This document shows positions 1 through 9,388 of a DNA stretch of 64,000 nucleotides, in pieces (positions within the stretch are counted from its first letter, which is position 1; each line of letters begins with the position of its first letter). Position numbers and translations under genes: made by a program. The notes under the pieces were generated by a model. That model had not been told where the DNA came from and did not search any database. It saw nothing but the letters and a program-made list of their open reading frames with translations. The DNA lies in the NCBI RefSeq assembly GCF_006864425.1, contig NZ_QHLI01000003.1, positions 28,907-92,906 on the forward strand, given 5' to 3'. The stretch is from Campylobacter troglodytis. Lineage in GTDB: Bacteria; Campylobacterota; Campylobacteria; Campylobacterales; Campylobacteraceae.

Positions 1-545
1 CTTCTTGCAAAGTTGCGAGTGTAACGAAGCAAAAAATCCACCAAGGCACCGTAGGATTTTAGTCAATCGCTGTAAATTTCACTTTCTTTAAGCTCTGAAA
101 AGTCCTTTATGATGGGTAGCAACTCTTTGGCAGAGCAAATGTTTGAGCGTATAGACTCGTGCGATTGCATTTTAGTATTCCTTCTCGCAAAGGGACAAGA
201 GGCTTAACGAAGTAAAAACACAGGTGTCTTTTTTCCAGCCCCGCGCCCACGCTTTCCACGCACACCACCGAAGTAGCTCTCATCAACTTCGATTTCACCG
301 CTGAGATTTTTTCGCACTCTTTAAGGGTTAAAAGCTTGCTGCACTATCCTATTAACACAAGGGCGAGAAACCTTGCAAAGAGGGCAATTTTGCTTACGCA
401 AAGATCAGCACAAAAACACTCTAAAATTGATTAAATTTTCGCTTTCAAATGTAGGGCAAAAACATATACTAAGATCGATTTTATCAATTTTTTAGATCTA
501 ATTATATTAGCTAAAAGTATCAATCGCCATTTAAAAATATGACTT
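1..545 (-). mobile_element. IS1595-type transposase remnant, copy A (cut by window start)
   Basis: Reading the minus strand, conceptual fragments resemble the ISXO2/IS1595 DDE transposase: SGEIEVDESYFGG near 290, a GKKTPVF segment near 220, then GILK and, after a gap, KELLP and KDFSELKESEIYSD. The frame is broken. A 34-bp insert lies at 182-215 between the TTT of TPVF and the GGA of GILK. A second, 31 bp, lies at 2-32 after a VDF segment. The SYF/GG site is uninterrupted in this copy. A stop codon replaces the glycine after YSD, so this is a pseudogene. The C-terminal part lies outside the window. Confidence 0.75.
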
Positions 546-693
546 TCTATGTTATCTTTAACTCCCCTCTCCTCCGAGTCCTCAAACATACACAATTAAC
601 TGAATTTTAAGCCTTAAACATATAATTTGTTTTAAAGTCATTTAAGCAAGATGAATGTTGGCTTGAATTTATAAGGATTTAGCTAAATTTAAA

Positions 694-856
694 CTCAATT
701 AAACTTAATAGGATTTGCTCTTATCAATTTCAATAAAGTTTAATGAGAATTTGTCCTAATTTTTTTATCTTAATGCTCTTGCTTTTAAATGAAGGACAAA
801 ATTTATATCAGGTTTTATTAAAATTGATAAGAGTAAATCTGCTTAAAATTGGTTAA
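694..856. repeat. MITE-like inverted-repeat element
   Basis: The left arm begins CTCAATTAAACTTAATAGG at 694. The right arm, ending near 856, is its approximate reverse complement over about 40-50 bp, including the shared core CTCTTATCAATTT. The outer bases resemble the ends seen beside IS remnants near 46580 and 56425. I read it as a non-autonomous deletion derivative of the local IS1595-type elements. It has no coding capacity. Confidence 0.55.
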
Positions 857-859
857 AAC

Positions 860-1484
860 AAATTACAAAAATTCAAACAGTTAAATTCAAGCTAGCTAAG
901 ATAGAACTTGCAAATTTATTTAAGTTTCAGCTAGTTTTGTAAATTCAAATTTGCAAGATAGATAAAGATCTTGTCTAGCAAAGGCTCTTTTCTTTAAAAA
1001 ATTCAAGCTTTTTATGGTAAAACAGTTGCTAAGGGTGTTTATTTAAGGACAAGCTCAAAGCTAGACACAAATCACTTAAAGCCCTCTTTTTGCAAATCTA
1101 CGACTTAGCCAAACACCTTACTAAAAAAAACTGCACAAAAAATAACTAACTTAAATTACGCAAAAAAAAAAAAAATTCAAAGCAACTTTTTTTATAGCTT
1201 GAAGCAAAATATAATCAAAATGCCTTGAATTTATATATTGATATATTTTAATTTTGATAATTTATAAATTTTACAAGGCTTAAATTCAAAAATAAAAGCT
1301 CTTTAAATTTTAAAAAATTCACAAGATTAAAATAGTAAATAAGCCCTAATTTTGCTCTTTTTCTCTCGGTTTGCCCTAACAAATCAAAGCTTTGCGCACT
1401 AAAAGACTAACTCAAAGGCTAAAATCGCTTTTCAAGCCCACAAAAAAGCATAAGCTTAATAATCTAAAATCGCCACTCCCTCAC
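860..1484. other. AT-rich intergenic DNA, no gene seen
   Basis: About 620 bp with long A and T runs (for example the A run near 1158-1172) and scattered AAATTC/GAATTT words. I see no convincing start codon with a ribosome-binding site and no structured RNA. Confidence 0.6.
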
Positions 1485-1572
1485 TTCACCTCCATTTCAC
1501 CTCCATTTCACCTCCATTTCACCTCCATTTCACCTCCATTTCACCTCCATTTCACCTCCATTTCACCTCCAC
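1485..1572. repeat. 11-bp tandem repeat, 8 units
   Basis: The unit TTCACCTCCAT occurs seven times perfectly in a row from 1485, followed by one unit with a final C (1562-1572). The degenerate C-rich tail continues to about 1625. It lies about 290 bp upstream of the TonB-dependent receptor. The unit is not a multiple of three, and the reading frame through it (HFTSISPP-like) has no recognisable start signal, so it is probably not coding. Copy number is likely to vary between isolates. Confidence 0.85.
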
Positions 1573-1861
1573 TATCTTCCCACTTCCACTTCACCCCCAC
1601 TTCATCTCCACCTCCACTGTCCCCCCATTTTATCTCTTTGCAAAATTTCACTTTTCACAAAGTTTTAAAAAAATATTAAACTTAAATAACTTCGCAAAAA
1701 TTCAAATAAAAATCTTTAACTTTAATCCTAAATATCATAATTTCATAAATTTTTAAGCTGAAAAATAATACAATACTTGCCTTAATTAAAATCAAAAAGC
1801 TTTCAAAATATCTTTATTGATTTAACATTAAGAATTTTTTAAATCAAAACAAGGAGATCTT

Positions 1862-3967
1862 ATGCAAAGGCATAAATTTTCATTAGCAGCTGTATTTTTT
1901 ATGGTTGCGGGGGGGGGGGGGCTAGCCTTTGGCGATGAAACCTACACCCTTGAATCCACAGTTATCTCAGCCTCAGGCTATGAGCAAGAGATCAAATACG
2001 CCCCAGCCTCAACAAGCGTCATCACAGGAGAGGAGCTTTCAAAGATGCCAGTTCGCGATCTAGCAGAAGCCATAGGAGAAATTCCAGGAGTTGATCTACA
2101 CGCTAGCAAGGGCAAGACAGGAGGCTTTAACATCACTATGCGCGGGCTTACAAACTACACCCTCGTGCTTGTGGATGGTAAAAAGGTGTCAACCACCTCA
2201 AACAACGATCTAGGTCCAAATGGCTTTGGCGAGTTTACCAACACCTTCTTGCCCCCTCTTTCTAGCATAGAAAGGATAGAGGTCATTAGAGGTCCTATGA
2301 GCACGCTTTATGGCTCAGAAGCCCTTGGAGGCGTGATAAATATCATCACAAAAAAGGCTAGTAAAAACTGGCAAACCTCTGTGTCCTTTGATAGCCTCTT
2401 ACAAGAGCATAGAGACTATGGAAACGCCTTTAATTTTGGCATCTTTTCAAGGGGACCTCTCATTGAAGATAAGCTTGATGTGCAGCTAAGAGCAAGGACG
2501 GGTTATAGACATCCGGCTGATGTTAGAAATCAAAACGGCACCATTCGCCGCCCTCACGCAGGGGATAATCCAACCAAGGCAAATCTTTATAATTTTGGAG
2601 CAAGATTAAGCTATCTTTTTGATGAGAAAAACACTGTGATAGCAGATGTGGATTTTTCCTATCATCATTATGATAATAGACAGTCTCAGATGGGAAATAG
2701 AACTGTTAGAGAAGCAAACGGTCTGTATACTGGTGGCTATCCTCCAACTGTCATTATGAAAAAGCTAAGTGGGTATTTAGCACATGAGGGAAGGTATGAT
2801 GGGCTTAATTTAAACTCAAGCCTAAGCTTTAACGAGTATGCAAATATGGGACGAGAGGTAGTAGCCACTGGAACTAGCAGAGACGGCTCAAATAGGGATC
2901 TAAGAACTAGGGATTATATAGCTGAGAGCAAAGGCGTTTTAGCACTTGGCGAGTATAATACCCTAAGCCTTGGTGCTTCTTATCAATACTCAACATTTAG
3001 AGATAGACTTGTAGAAAAGACACATTTTAATAGCTCCTTGCTAGGCGTTTTTGCAGAGGATGAGCTAAATATCTTTAATAAGGTCTTTTTAACCCTTGGT
3101 GCTAGGTATAATTACCACGATACCTTTGGAAGTAATGTAAGCCCTAGAGCTTATGTAGTAGCTGAAATAATGGATAATTTAATGCTAAAAGGAGGGGTTA
3201 GCACAGGCTTCAAGGCACCTCCTCCAAATAGACTAACCCCAGGAAACTACAACCTCTCAGGGCAAGGAACCACCTATGTATATGGAAATCCTAAGTTAAA
3301 AGAGGAAACTAGCATCAATTACGAGTTAGGCTTTACTTATGACAGCAACTTTCTTACTCACTCAGTAACGGGATTTTACACAGTCTTTGACAACAAGCTT
3401 TCATCTCAATCAGTAGCCCAAGGCACAACAGTGCCAAATACCAGCGTCTTGTGTGCTACAAATGAAATTTGCTCGCAGGCTATAAATCTTGGCAAGGTTG
3501 AATACAGAGGCTTTGAGGTAGGAAGCACCCTAAGACCTATTGATAATCTAGCCTTTAATCTATCTTATACCTATCTTGATAGCAAGGTTAAAAAGGATCA
3601 AAACGGAGTAAATGTAGGAAAGCCAGAAGCTGGCTCTTTAAAGCACAACATCATCACAAAGGCTAGCTATAAAATAGCAAGTATTAGTCCTTGGATCAAG
3701 GGTGAGTGGCAGCTTGGCAGATACAGAGGAAGTAGTCAAACTCCTGGAACAACTGATCTTTTTAGAGGCTCTCGTTATTATGGGGATGTATTCTTAGCCT
3801 CTGTGGGTGTGGGATATGAGCTAAATAAGAACTGGAATTTTAACCTAGCAGTTTATAATGTGCTTGATAAGAACTTTGTAAAGGAATTTGATACACCTAC
3901 AAATGGGCATTATAATAGAATAGAAGAAAGAAGGCGCTATTATATTTCTGTAAATGGAAGCTTTTAA
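1862..3967 (+). CDS. TonB-dependent outer membrane receptor (CfrA/CfrB-like siderophore receptor)
   Basis: A 701-residue outer-membrane receptor. Residues 1-24 form a signal peptide and are followed by a TonB-box-like ESTVISASG. The plug domain contains TGEELSKMPVRDLAEAIG and the conserved IRGPMSTLYGSEALGGVIN. The rest is a 22-strand-type barrel ending in YYISVNGSF, with the terminal aromatic residue typical of BAM substrates. The family imports ferric siderophores using TonB/ExbBD energy. The plug most resembles my memory of Campylobacter enterobactin receptors, but the substrate is not proven. AAGGAG precedes the ATG. A 13-G tract inside the signal peptide makes expression phase-variable; the frame is ON in this sequence. 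No TonB genes are adjacent. Confidence 0.92.
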   Translation: MQRHKFSLAAVFFMVAGGGGLAFGDETYTLESTVISASGYEQEIKYAPASTSVITGEELSKMPVRDLAEAIGEIPGVDLHASKGKTGGFNITMRGLTNYTLVLVDGKKVSTTSNNDLGPNGFGEFTNTFLPPLSSIERIEVIRGPMSTLYGSEALGGVINIITKKASKNWQTSVSFDSLLQEHRDYGNAFNFGIFSRGPLIEDKLDVQLRARTGYRHPADVRNQNGTIRRPHAGDNPTKANLYNFGARLSYLFDEKNTVIADVDFSYHHYDNRQSQMGNRTVREANGLYTGGYPPTVIMKKLSGYLAHEGRYDGLNLNSSLSFNEYANMGREVVATGTSRDGSNRDLRTRDYIAESKGVLALGEYNTLSLGASYQYSTFRDRLVEKTHFNSSLLGVFAEDELNIFNKVFLTLGARYNYHDTFGSNVSPRAYVVAEIMDNLMLKGGVSTGFKAPPPNRLTPGNYNLSGQGTTYVYGNPKLKEETSINYELGFTYDSNFLTHSVTGFYTVFDNKLSSQSVAQGTTVPNTSVLCATNEICSQAINLGKVEYRGFEVGSTLRPIDNLAFNLSYTYLDSKVKKDQNGVNVGKPEAGSLKHNIITKASYKIASISPWIKGEWQLGRYRGSSQTPGTTDLFRGSRYYGDVFLASVGVGYELNKNWNFNLAVYNVLDKNFVKEFDTPTNGHYNRIEERRRYYISVNGSF
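1909..1921 (+). repeat. Poly-G(13) contingency tract in receptor signal peptide
   Basis: Thirteen consecutive G bases encode the GGGG of MVAGGGGLAFG. Gain or loss of one G would shift the frame within the first 20 codons. Poly-G tracts of 8 or more are the usual phase-variation switch in Campylobacter. This placement inside a hydrophobic signal peptide tolerates extra glycines only in steps of three. Confidence 0.9.
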
Positions 3968-5216
3968 GGCTTGAAGGGCTTTGAGCTTTAAATTTAAAGC
4001 AAGGTTTCAAGGCTTGGCTAGATTTAAGGGCTTGGTGAATTTAAGTTTTGAATTTAAGCTTGGTTTGTAAGCTTTAATGTTTCGATTTTTAAAATAAGAT
4101 CAAGCCTTTGGCTGGATTTAAGCCTTGAATTTAAATTTTAAGTCTCTTAAATTTAAAAAAAAAAATTCAATGCCTTTAGGTTTTAAATTTAAAGCAAAGC
4201 TTCAAGGCTTGGCTTGAATTTAAACTGTGATTTTAAGCTTGAATTTAAGCTTTTAGCTTTCAAGTTTTAGAGCTTAAATTTAAAGAATTCACACAGTTGT
4301 GTTGTAAGTTTAAGCAAGTAAATTTAAGCCTTGATTTAAGTTAAGCTTGAATTTAAACTTAGTTTTTAAGCTTTAATGTTTAAATTTTTAAAATAAGATC
4401 AGGCCTTTGGCTAAATTTAAGGGGCTTACTTGAATTTAAATTTTAAGTCTCTTAAATTTAAAAAAATTCAAGGCTTTGGGTTTTAAATTTTTTGAGTCTT
4501 GAATTTAAAAAAGTTTCAAGCCCTTGGATAGATTTAAAGGCTTGGCTTGAATTTGCTTAAGCCTTTGATTTAAGCTGTTTTGTTTAAATTTACGAAATTC
4601 AAGCCCTTGACGAAGTTCAAACTCAGTTTAGCCTTTGAGCTGTGTTTATCTTAGGTGTTTTGAAATTTAAGCTAAATATAAAAAGAATTTTTTTCTTTCA
4701 TAACACGCTCAAATGCTTTTTCAAATCCAAAGAGTGCTATCTTGGCACTCTTTTTATCTTAAAGCCCTAATGAAAAACTAAAACTGTGAATTTTAATGAG
4801 TTGCTTTTAAAAACACTTTGGGCATTTCCTCTCTTTTAATTTTCCTACAAGCTGGGCAAATTCAAGGTCTATTTATAAACTACAAAGCTTTAAATAACTT
4901 GCAAATTACAAGCCAAAGCCTAAATTTACTTAAATTCACAAAAATTCAAAAAAGCTTGTTTTGATAATCTTGCTTTGCAAAATGAACAATTTAAAAAGCA
5001 AGGTTCTTTTGCGAAAGTCTTTTTATGATTTTAAATTCAACTGTGCTGAATTTTTACTTAAATTCAATGTCTAGTATGAGGCATTTCAATGTTTTTTTGA
5101 CAAAGCTTTTTTTACAAAAGATCCATGAAATTTTAAGTTTGCTTTGAATTTAAAGAATTTTCAGCCTTGGAATGCTTTTTGCTTTTAAATTCAAAGTTTA
5201 AAAAGAGGAGCAAAAG
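3968..5216. repeat. Intergenic DNA filled with GAATTTAAG/AAATTCAAG words
   Basis: About 1.25 kb without a gene. It consists largely of imperfect, overlapping copies of words such as GAATTTAAGCTT, TTTAAATTTAAAGC, GGCTTG and AAATTCAAG in both orientations. Two longer stretches repeat each other: around 4075-4190 (TAAGCTTTAATGTTTCGATT onward) and around 4365-4480. The six-base core RAATTY recurs throughout. It holds one clear intrinsic terminator (listed separately). Confidence 0.7.
4729..4756 (+). terminator. Rho-independent terminator without an upstream gene
   Basis: AAAGAGTGC (4729-4737) pairs with GCACTCTTT (4745-4753) around a 7-base loop, followed by a T run. The nearest upstream coding gene ends 760 bp earlier, so it may end a small RNA or be left over from a lost gene. 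Confidence 0.7.
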
Positions 5217-5591
5217 ATGAAAGCTTTTACGCAAAAATATGATTTTAAAGGCACAAATGCAGCCTTTGATAAAAATGACAAGGAGTATATAAAAGCCTTA
5301 TTAAGTAGCGATGAAACACCTGTGATTCCAAGCTCTAAGGAGTATCAAGAAGCTGTAAAAAGCATAGCCCATCTTATGAAAAAGCTTACTGACTTTGCTT
5401 ATAAGAAGACAAAGGACAGTGAATTAGCCCACGATCTAATGATGATGGGTGGGTATAATTTCTCCACAAAGCCCCTTTGGAGTGAGGCTCAGGGCTTTTT
5501 TGAGTATGCTAACAAGAAATTTAACAATCTCCCTCAAGCTGAGATCTACAAAAACATAGCCATTATGAAAAATTACACCCAAACGCATTAA
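5217..5591 (+). CDS. Hypothetical protein, 124 aa
   Basis: A well-formed small gene: AGAGGAGC lies 7 bases before the ATG and the codon use matches the neighbourhood. The product is soluble, without a signal peptide or membrane segment, and mostly helical in character (KEYQEAVKSIAHLMKKLTDFAYKK). It has a methionine-rich MMMGGYNF segment near residue 80. I do not recognise a family. It stands alone between repeat-filled regions, so context gives no function. Confidence 0.7.
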   Translation: MKAFTQKYDFKGTNAAFDKNDKEYIKALLSSDETPVIPSSKEYQEAVKSIAHLMKKLTDFAYKKTKDSELAHDLMMMGGYNFSTKPLWSEAQGFFEYANKKFNNLPQAEIYKNIAIMKNYTQTH

Positions 5592-5756
5592 ATTAAAGCC
5601 TTGTTTAAATTCACAAGGCTGTGCTTGTTAAGCCTTTTACTGCTTAAGCATTCTTAGAATTTTAATCTGCAAAAATTATATCTCTTGGTGGCATCTATTA
5701 GAACTTAAATTTTAGGCTAAAAAGCCCCTTTTTTAAACAAGCTTAAATGAATTTAA

Positions 5757-6440
5757 GAGCTATCTTGCCAAATTTAGCCTTTAAATTTAAGATTAATTTA
5801 AATTCAAGCTTATTTTTTTACAAGAAACAAAGTCGAATTAAACTATTAAAAATACATAGTTCTTTTATAAAAATTAGAATTTGTCATACTAAGCAAAAGT
5901 ATCTCACAATAACGCAAACTTTGTCATACTGAGCGAAAGTGTCTCAAAATAACGCAAACTTTATCATACCAAGCGTGTGCTAAGTATCTCAACTTGTGTC
6001 TTGCCATACTGGTCTTTCACAAAAAGCTAAGTATCTTAAACTTTGTCATACTAAGCGTGTGCTAAGTATCTCAAAGAGAAAGAGATATTTCGCTTTCTGC
6101 GAAAGCTCAATATGACAATGCAAGAGATTTTTCGCTTTGTGCTTTGCATTCGGCTCAAAATGACAAAATTCTTGTCATACCAAGCGAAAGATCTCACAAA
6201 AATATATCTTTGTTGCGCCTACTCCTTGTAGCCACCTAACTCCTTATAGCCACCTAATAGTTTTCTTGCGAAAATTCAAAAATACAAGGCCTTGTTGTAA
6301 GATTAACACTTTTTAAAAAAGAAGCTTTTAAAGCTATCTTGCCAAATTTAACCTTTAAATTTAAAATTAATTTAAGCTTAACTTTTGGCAAAAAACAAAG
6401 GCAAATTGAGACATTAAAATACACTAAAAACAGCTAAAAT
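5757..6440 (+). repeat. Direct duplication of the rpsF upstream region flanking repeat DNA
   Basis: The segment from 5757 (AGCTATCTTGCCAAATTTAG, then CCTTTAAATTTAAG and on to AAAATACATAG near 5862) recurs with small changes at about 6330-6440, just upstream of the rpsF promoter. Between the copies lies a cluster of GTCATACTAAGCG-type repeats. The arrangement suggests that the leader was duplicated when the intervening DNA was gained. Confidence 0.7.
5883..6195. repeat. Cluster of GTCATACTRAGCG-type intergenic repeats
   Basis: At least five tandem-like degenerate copies of TTGTCATACTAAGCG followed by AAGTATCTCA, in both orientations, with the inverted form AGATTTTTCGCTTTGTG near 6126. The same family recurs near 29050-29330, 44195 and 58930-59160. 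Similar dispersed repeats are common in many bacterial genomes. I see no coding potential. Confidence 0.75.
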
Positions 6441-6450
6441 TTAAGAAAAC

Positions 6451-6461
6451 TTTGCTATAAT
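6451..6461 (+). promoter_or_regulatory. Predicted sigma70 promoter of rpsF operon
   Basis: TTTGCTATAAT (extended -10, TATAAT at 6456-6461), preceded by T/A-rich DNA as is usual in Campylobacter promoters that lack a strong -35 box. It lies about 57 bp before the rpsF start codon. Confidence 0.7.
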
Positions 6462-6479
6462 TTGCTTTTTAAAATCCTT

Positions 6480-6495
6480 GCCTATGAAGATAGGC
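6480..6495 (+). promoter_or_regulatory. Hairpin in rpsF leader
   Basis: GCCTAT-GAAG-ATAGGC is a perfect 6-bp stem with a GAAG loop in the 5' leader, 22 bases before the ATG. Many rpsF-rpsR operons are autoregulated by S6:S18 binding to a leader hairpin. This simple stem could play that part, but I do not see the full published motif. Confidence 0.4.
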
Positions 6496-6517
6496 TATAT
6501 ATCCATAAGGAGAAGAT

Positions 6518-6892
6518 ATGAGACATTATGAGGTTTTATTTATACTAAAACCCACGCTCACAGAAGAGGAGCTAAGTGCTAAGGTGGATTTTGTCAAAGA
6601 GATCCTTACAAAAAATGAGGGGCTAATCGAAACTGTAGTGCCTATGGGGACGCGAAAGCTTGCTTATACTATCAAAAAATACGAAAGAGGGACATATTTT
6701 GTCATCTACTTTAAATCCCCACCTACTCTTATCGCAGAGCTACAAAGGGTGCTAGGCATCACAGAAGAAATCATCCGCTATCTCATAGTAAAATATGAAA
6801 GCAAAAAGGAGATTGTAGCTTGGGAAAAGCTAAGTAAGGGCATAAAGCAGGCTAAAAAAGAGATAAAGCCTCTAGAAGCACCTGAAATTTAA
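6518..6892 (+). CDS. rpsF: 30S ribosomal protein S6
   Basis: 124 residues with the S6 fold signature [18 protein letters not shown] at the N-terminus and a [10 protein letters not shown] strand near residue 55. S6 binds 16S rRNA together with S18 in the platform of the 30S subunit. AAGGAGAAG precedes the ATG. It is first in the rpsF-ssb-rpsR operon, 10 bases before ssb. The C-terminal tail is lysine-rich and slightly longer than in E. coli before its modification tail. Confidence 0.97.
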   Translation: MRHYEVLFILKPTLTEEELSAKVDFVKEILTKNEGLIETVVPMGTRKLAYTIKKYERGTYFVIYFKSPPTLIAELQRVLGITEEIIRYLIVKYESKKEIVAWEKLSKGIKQAKKEIKPLEAPEI

Positions 6893-6902
6893 GGATAAAA
6901 CA

Positions 6903-7454
6903 ATGTTTAACAAAGTTGTTTTGGTTGGCAACCTCACAAGAGACATAGAGATGCGTTATGCACCATCAGGTACGGCTATAGGTGCGACAGGCATTGCCGT
7001 TACACGCAAGATGACCGTAAATGGCGAAAAACGCGAGGAAACCTGCTTTGTAGATATCACCTTTTGGGGACGAACAGCAGAGGTGGCAAATCAATATTTA
7101 TCCAAGGGTAGCAAGGTACTTATAGAGGGTCGTTTGCGTTTTGAGCAATGGAATGATCAAAACGGACAAACTAGATCAAAACACACCGTATCCGTAGAAA
7201 ATATGGAAATGCTAGGATCAAGCCCAAATAGTCAAAACCCAGCTCAAAATCTAAGCTACAATCAAGGCCAAGGAGGCTATAATCAAAACTACAATCAAAC
7301 AAAAACAATGAGTGGGGATCCCTACTCAAATCAGTCTGTAAATCAGTCCGCAAAGCAGGCTCAAAAACCAGCCCAACAGCCTCCACAACAAGAAAAGCTA
7401 AGAGAGATCGATGTAGATAATTTCGAAGCTGACGACTCAGAATTACCATTTTGA
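6903..7454 (+). CDS. ssb: Single-stranded DNA-binding protein
   Basis: 183 residues. The OB fold is at residues 1-110 ([19 protein letters not shown], then [11 protein letters not shown] and the [15 protein letters not shown] segment). It is followed by a flexible Q/N-rich linker and the acidic tip DDSELPF, which recruits repair and replication partners. It protects single-stranded DNA during replication, repair and natural transformation. It sits between rpsF and rpsR as in other Campylobacter and overlaps no neighbour. Confidence 0.97.
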   Translation: MFNKVVLVGNLTRDIEMRYAPSGTAIGATGIAVTRKMTVNGEKREETCFVDITFWGRTAEVANQYLSKGSKVLIEGRLRFEQWNDQNGQTRSKHTVSVENMEMLGSSPNSQNPAQNLSYNQGQGGYNQNYNQTKTMSGDPYSNQSVNQSAKQAQKPAQQPPQQEKLREIDVDNFEADDSELPF

Positions 7455-7465
7455 AAGGAAAAATT

Positions 7466-7726
7466 ATGGCAGAAAAAAGAAAATACTCACGCAAATACTG
7501 CAAATACACAGAAGCAAAGGTAGAATTTATAGACTACAAGGACACAGCCTTGCTTAAATACGCTTTGAGCGAAAGATTTAAGATCATGCCAAGGCGCCTT
7601 ACAGGCACAAGCAAAAAGTATCAAGAAATGGTCGAGGTGGCCATAAAAAGAGCAAGACAGGTGGCCTTAATCCCCTACATAGTAGATAGGAAAAATGTAG
7701 TAAATAACCCCTTTGACGGACTTTAA
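7466..7726 (+). CDS. rpsR: 30S ribosomal protein S18
   Basis: 86 residues starting [12 protein letters not shown], 11 bases after the ssb stop and with AAAGGAAAA just upstream. I chose this ATG over an in-frame TTG at 7451 because S18 normally begins here. [20 protein letters not shown] is the conserved rRNA-binding helix. It partners S6 in the 30S platform, which fits the shared operon. Confidence 0.96.
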   Translation: MAEKRKYSRKYCKYTEAKVEFIDYKDTALLKYALSERFKIMPRRLTGTSKKYQEMVEVAIKRARQVALIPYIVDRKNVVNNPFDGL

Positions 7727-7984
7727 AGAATTAAATTCAAGCTTTTCATAAGGACACTTTGAATTTTGTGTATTTTTGGATAAAAAGCTTAGAAATTCAC
7801 TAGGCTATGTGAGCTTTAAGGCTTTTTATCTTTTAGCACACAAAGATGGCAAGGTTATTTTTAAGAATGACAAAATCAAAGTTTGTCAGCTTAATACTTT
7901 TTAAAAAAGTTTGCTTTTGTCTAAATTTAAGCCCTATTTTAGATCTTAGATGCTTAAAGTGGGAGTTTTACTTATAAATTTTTG

Positions 7985-8897
7985 CTCAAGATACTTTAAT
8001 AGGATTTTGGCTTATCAATTTTAATAAATTTTGATGAGAATATTGCCTTAAATTTTTCGTCTTAACTCTGTTTCTTTTAAATGAAGGATAAAATTTTCTT
8101 TTTTTGTGCTTCTAAATTTAGCTAAACGAAACTTTGCAAATCCCCCTCTGCTTGCAGTTGCAAGAGGCTTAACGAAGTAAAAAAGTTCTTTATTTCGTTA
8201 TGTGGTTTTGTCCCTTTGCAAACCCGTTTGCACTATGCTTTACTCTGTAACTTGCCTTTGCTCCTTCTTGCAAAGTTGCAATCCTTGCGAAGCAAAAAAT
8301 CAACCAAACCATCATAGGCTTTGAATCTTTCTTGTAAATCTCACTTTATTCAAGCTTTGCAAAGTCCTTTATAATAGACAATAGCTCTTTGGCAGAGCAG
8401 TGTTTGAGCATATAAACGCTAAGCTAGCGTTTTAATAAACCTTTTGCTTACAGTTGCAAGAGGCTTAACGAAATAAAGACATAGGTGTATTCTTACCAGT
8501 TCCATGTCCCATTTTTTCCACAAACTCTTTTTGCACATTCTGTTCGAAGTTGCAAGACGAAACGAAACAAAAAATAACTCTCACCATCTTCAATCTCACC
8601 ACTCATTTTGCTAATTTTTCACACTCTTTAAGGGTTAAAAGCTTGTTGCACTATTCTATTAACACAAGGGCGAGAAACCTTGCACAAAACAGCGATTTTG
8701 CTTACGCAAATATCAGCACAAAAGCACTCCAAAATTTGTCTAAATTTACGCTCAGAAATGTGCGATAAAAATATATACTTGTTTAACATCGATTTTACCA
8801 ACATTTCAGCCGTAATTACATCAGCTAAAAGTATCAATCGCCAAATTTATATATTTATACTTTAAAACCATCTTGTATCAAATTAAAGTATCTTGAG
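7985..8897 (-). mobile_element. IS1595-type element remnant, copy B, with perfect 16-bp ends
   Basis: CTCAAGATACTTTAAT at 7985-8000 is exactly inverted at 8882-8897, marking a complete element of about 913 bp. The minus strand encodes broken transposase pieces: an N-terminal HTH (CADICVSKIAVL), GEIEDGESYF, and RVKHSANGFAKGQNH. Four short inserts interrupt it: 8538-8570 (after SYF), 8442-8474 (before GLLKR), 8265-8295 (after VDF) and 8146-8180 (after NF). The KYF-equivalent position near 8700 carries none. Inactive as it stands. Confidence 0.8.
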
Positions 8898-9388
8898 TCT
8901 AAATTTTAAGTATGTTTTTAAAAGCTAGTTTTAAAACTTTAATTTTACAGTTAAAACAAAGTGCTTTTAAGCCTAACTTTAAGGGCTGAATTTTAGATGT
9001 GCTGTGAAAAACTGATATAAACTTTTGTAAGATTAAATTTTAGCCAAGGAACTAAATTGAACGACAAAACTAGCCTAAGTTTAAGCTTTAAATTTAAGGA
9101 ATTAAAATATCGATTCTACAACACGCTATTCTCATTTTGCCAAAGAAACTAGGCTTTTAGTTTTTGCAAAAATAAAAATTCACACCCTTGTCATTTTTAA
9201 GTTTATAAAACAAAGAGGCTTTATTTGATTATTTCGCATTTTGCCTTGTATGACAAAAATTCAAAGGCTTTTGTGAATTTTCTTTTGTGTTGCCATTTTA
9301 AAGCTTACAAGAGTAAGGCGAAAAATTTGTATTGATACACTTTGCATTCCAGAATATAAATAAGTATTTTAAGATACTTATCATAAGG

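Noticed and set aside
1485..1572. CRISPR array
   Set aside because: Units are contiguous 11-mers without spacers, and there are no cas genes in the window. No other direct-repeat/spacer pattern was seen.
1392..1679. Open frame with HFTSISPP repeats on the plus strand
   Set aside because: It owes its openness to the 11-bp tandem repeat. It begins at a non-ATG codon, has no ribosome-binding site, and the rest has no protein-like character.
1700..1860. Fur box upstream of the TonB-dependent receptor
   Set aside because: Only weak ATATCATAATTTCATA-like matches are present in very AT-rich DNA; not better than chance.
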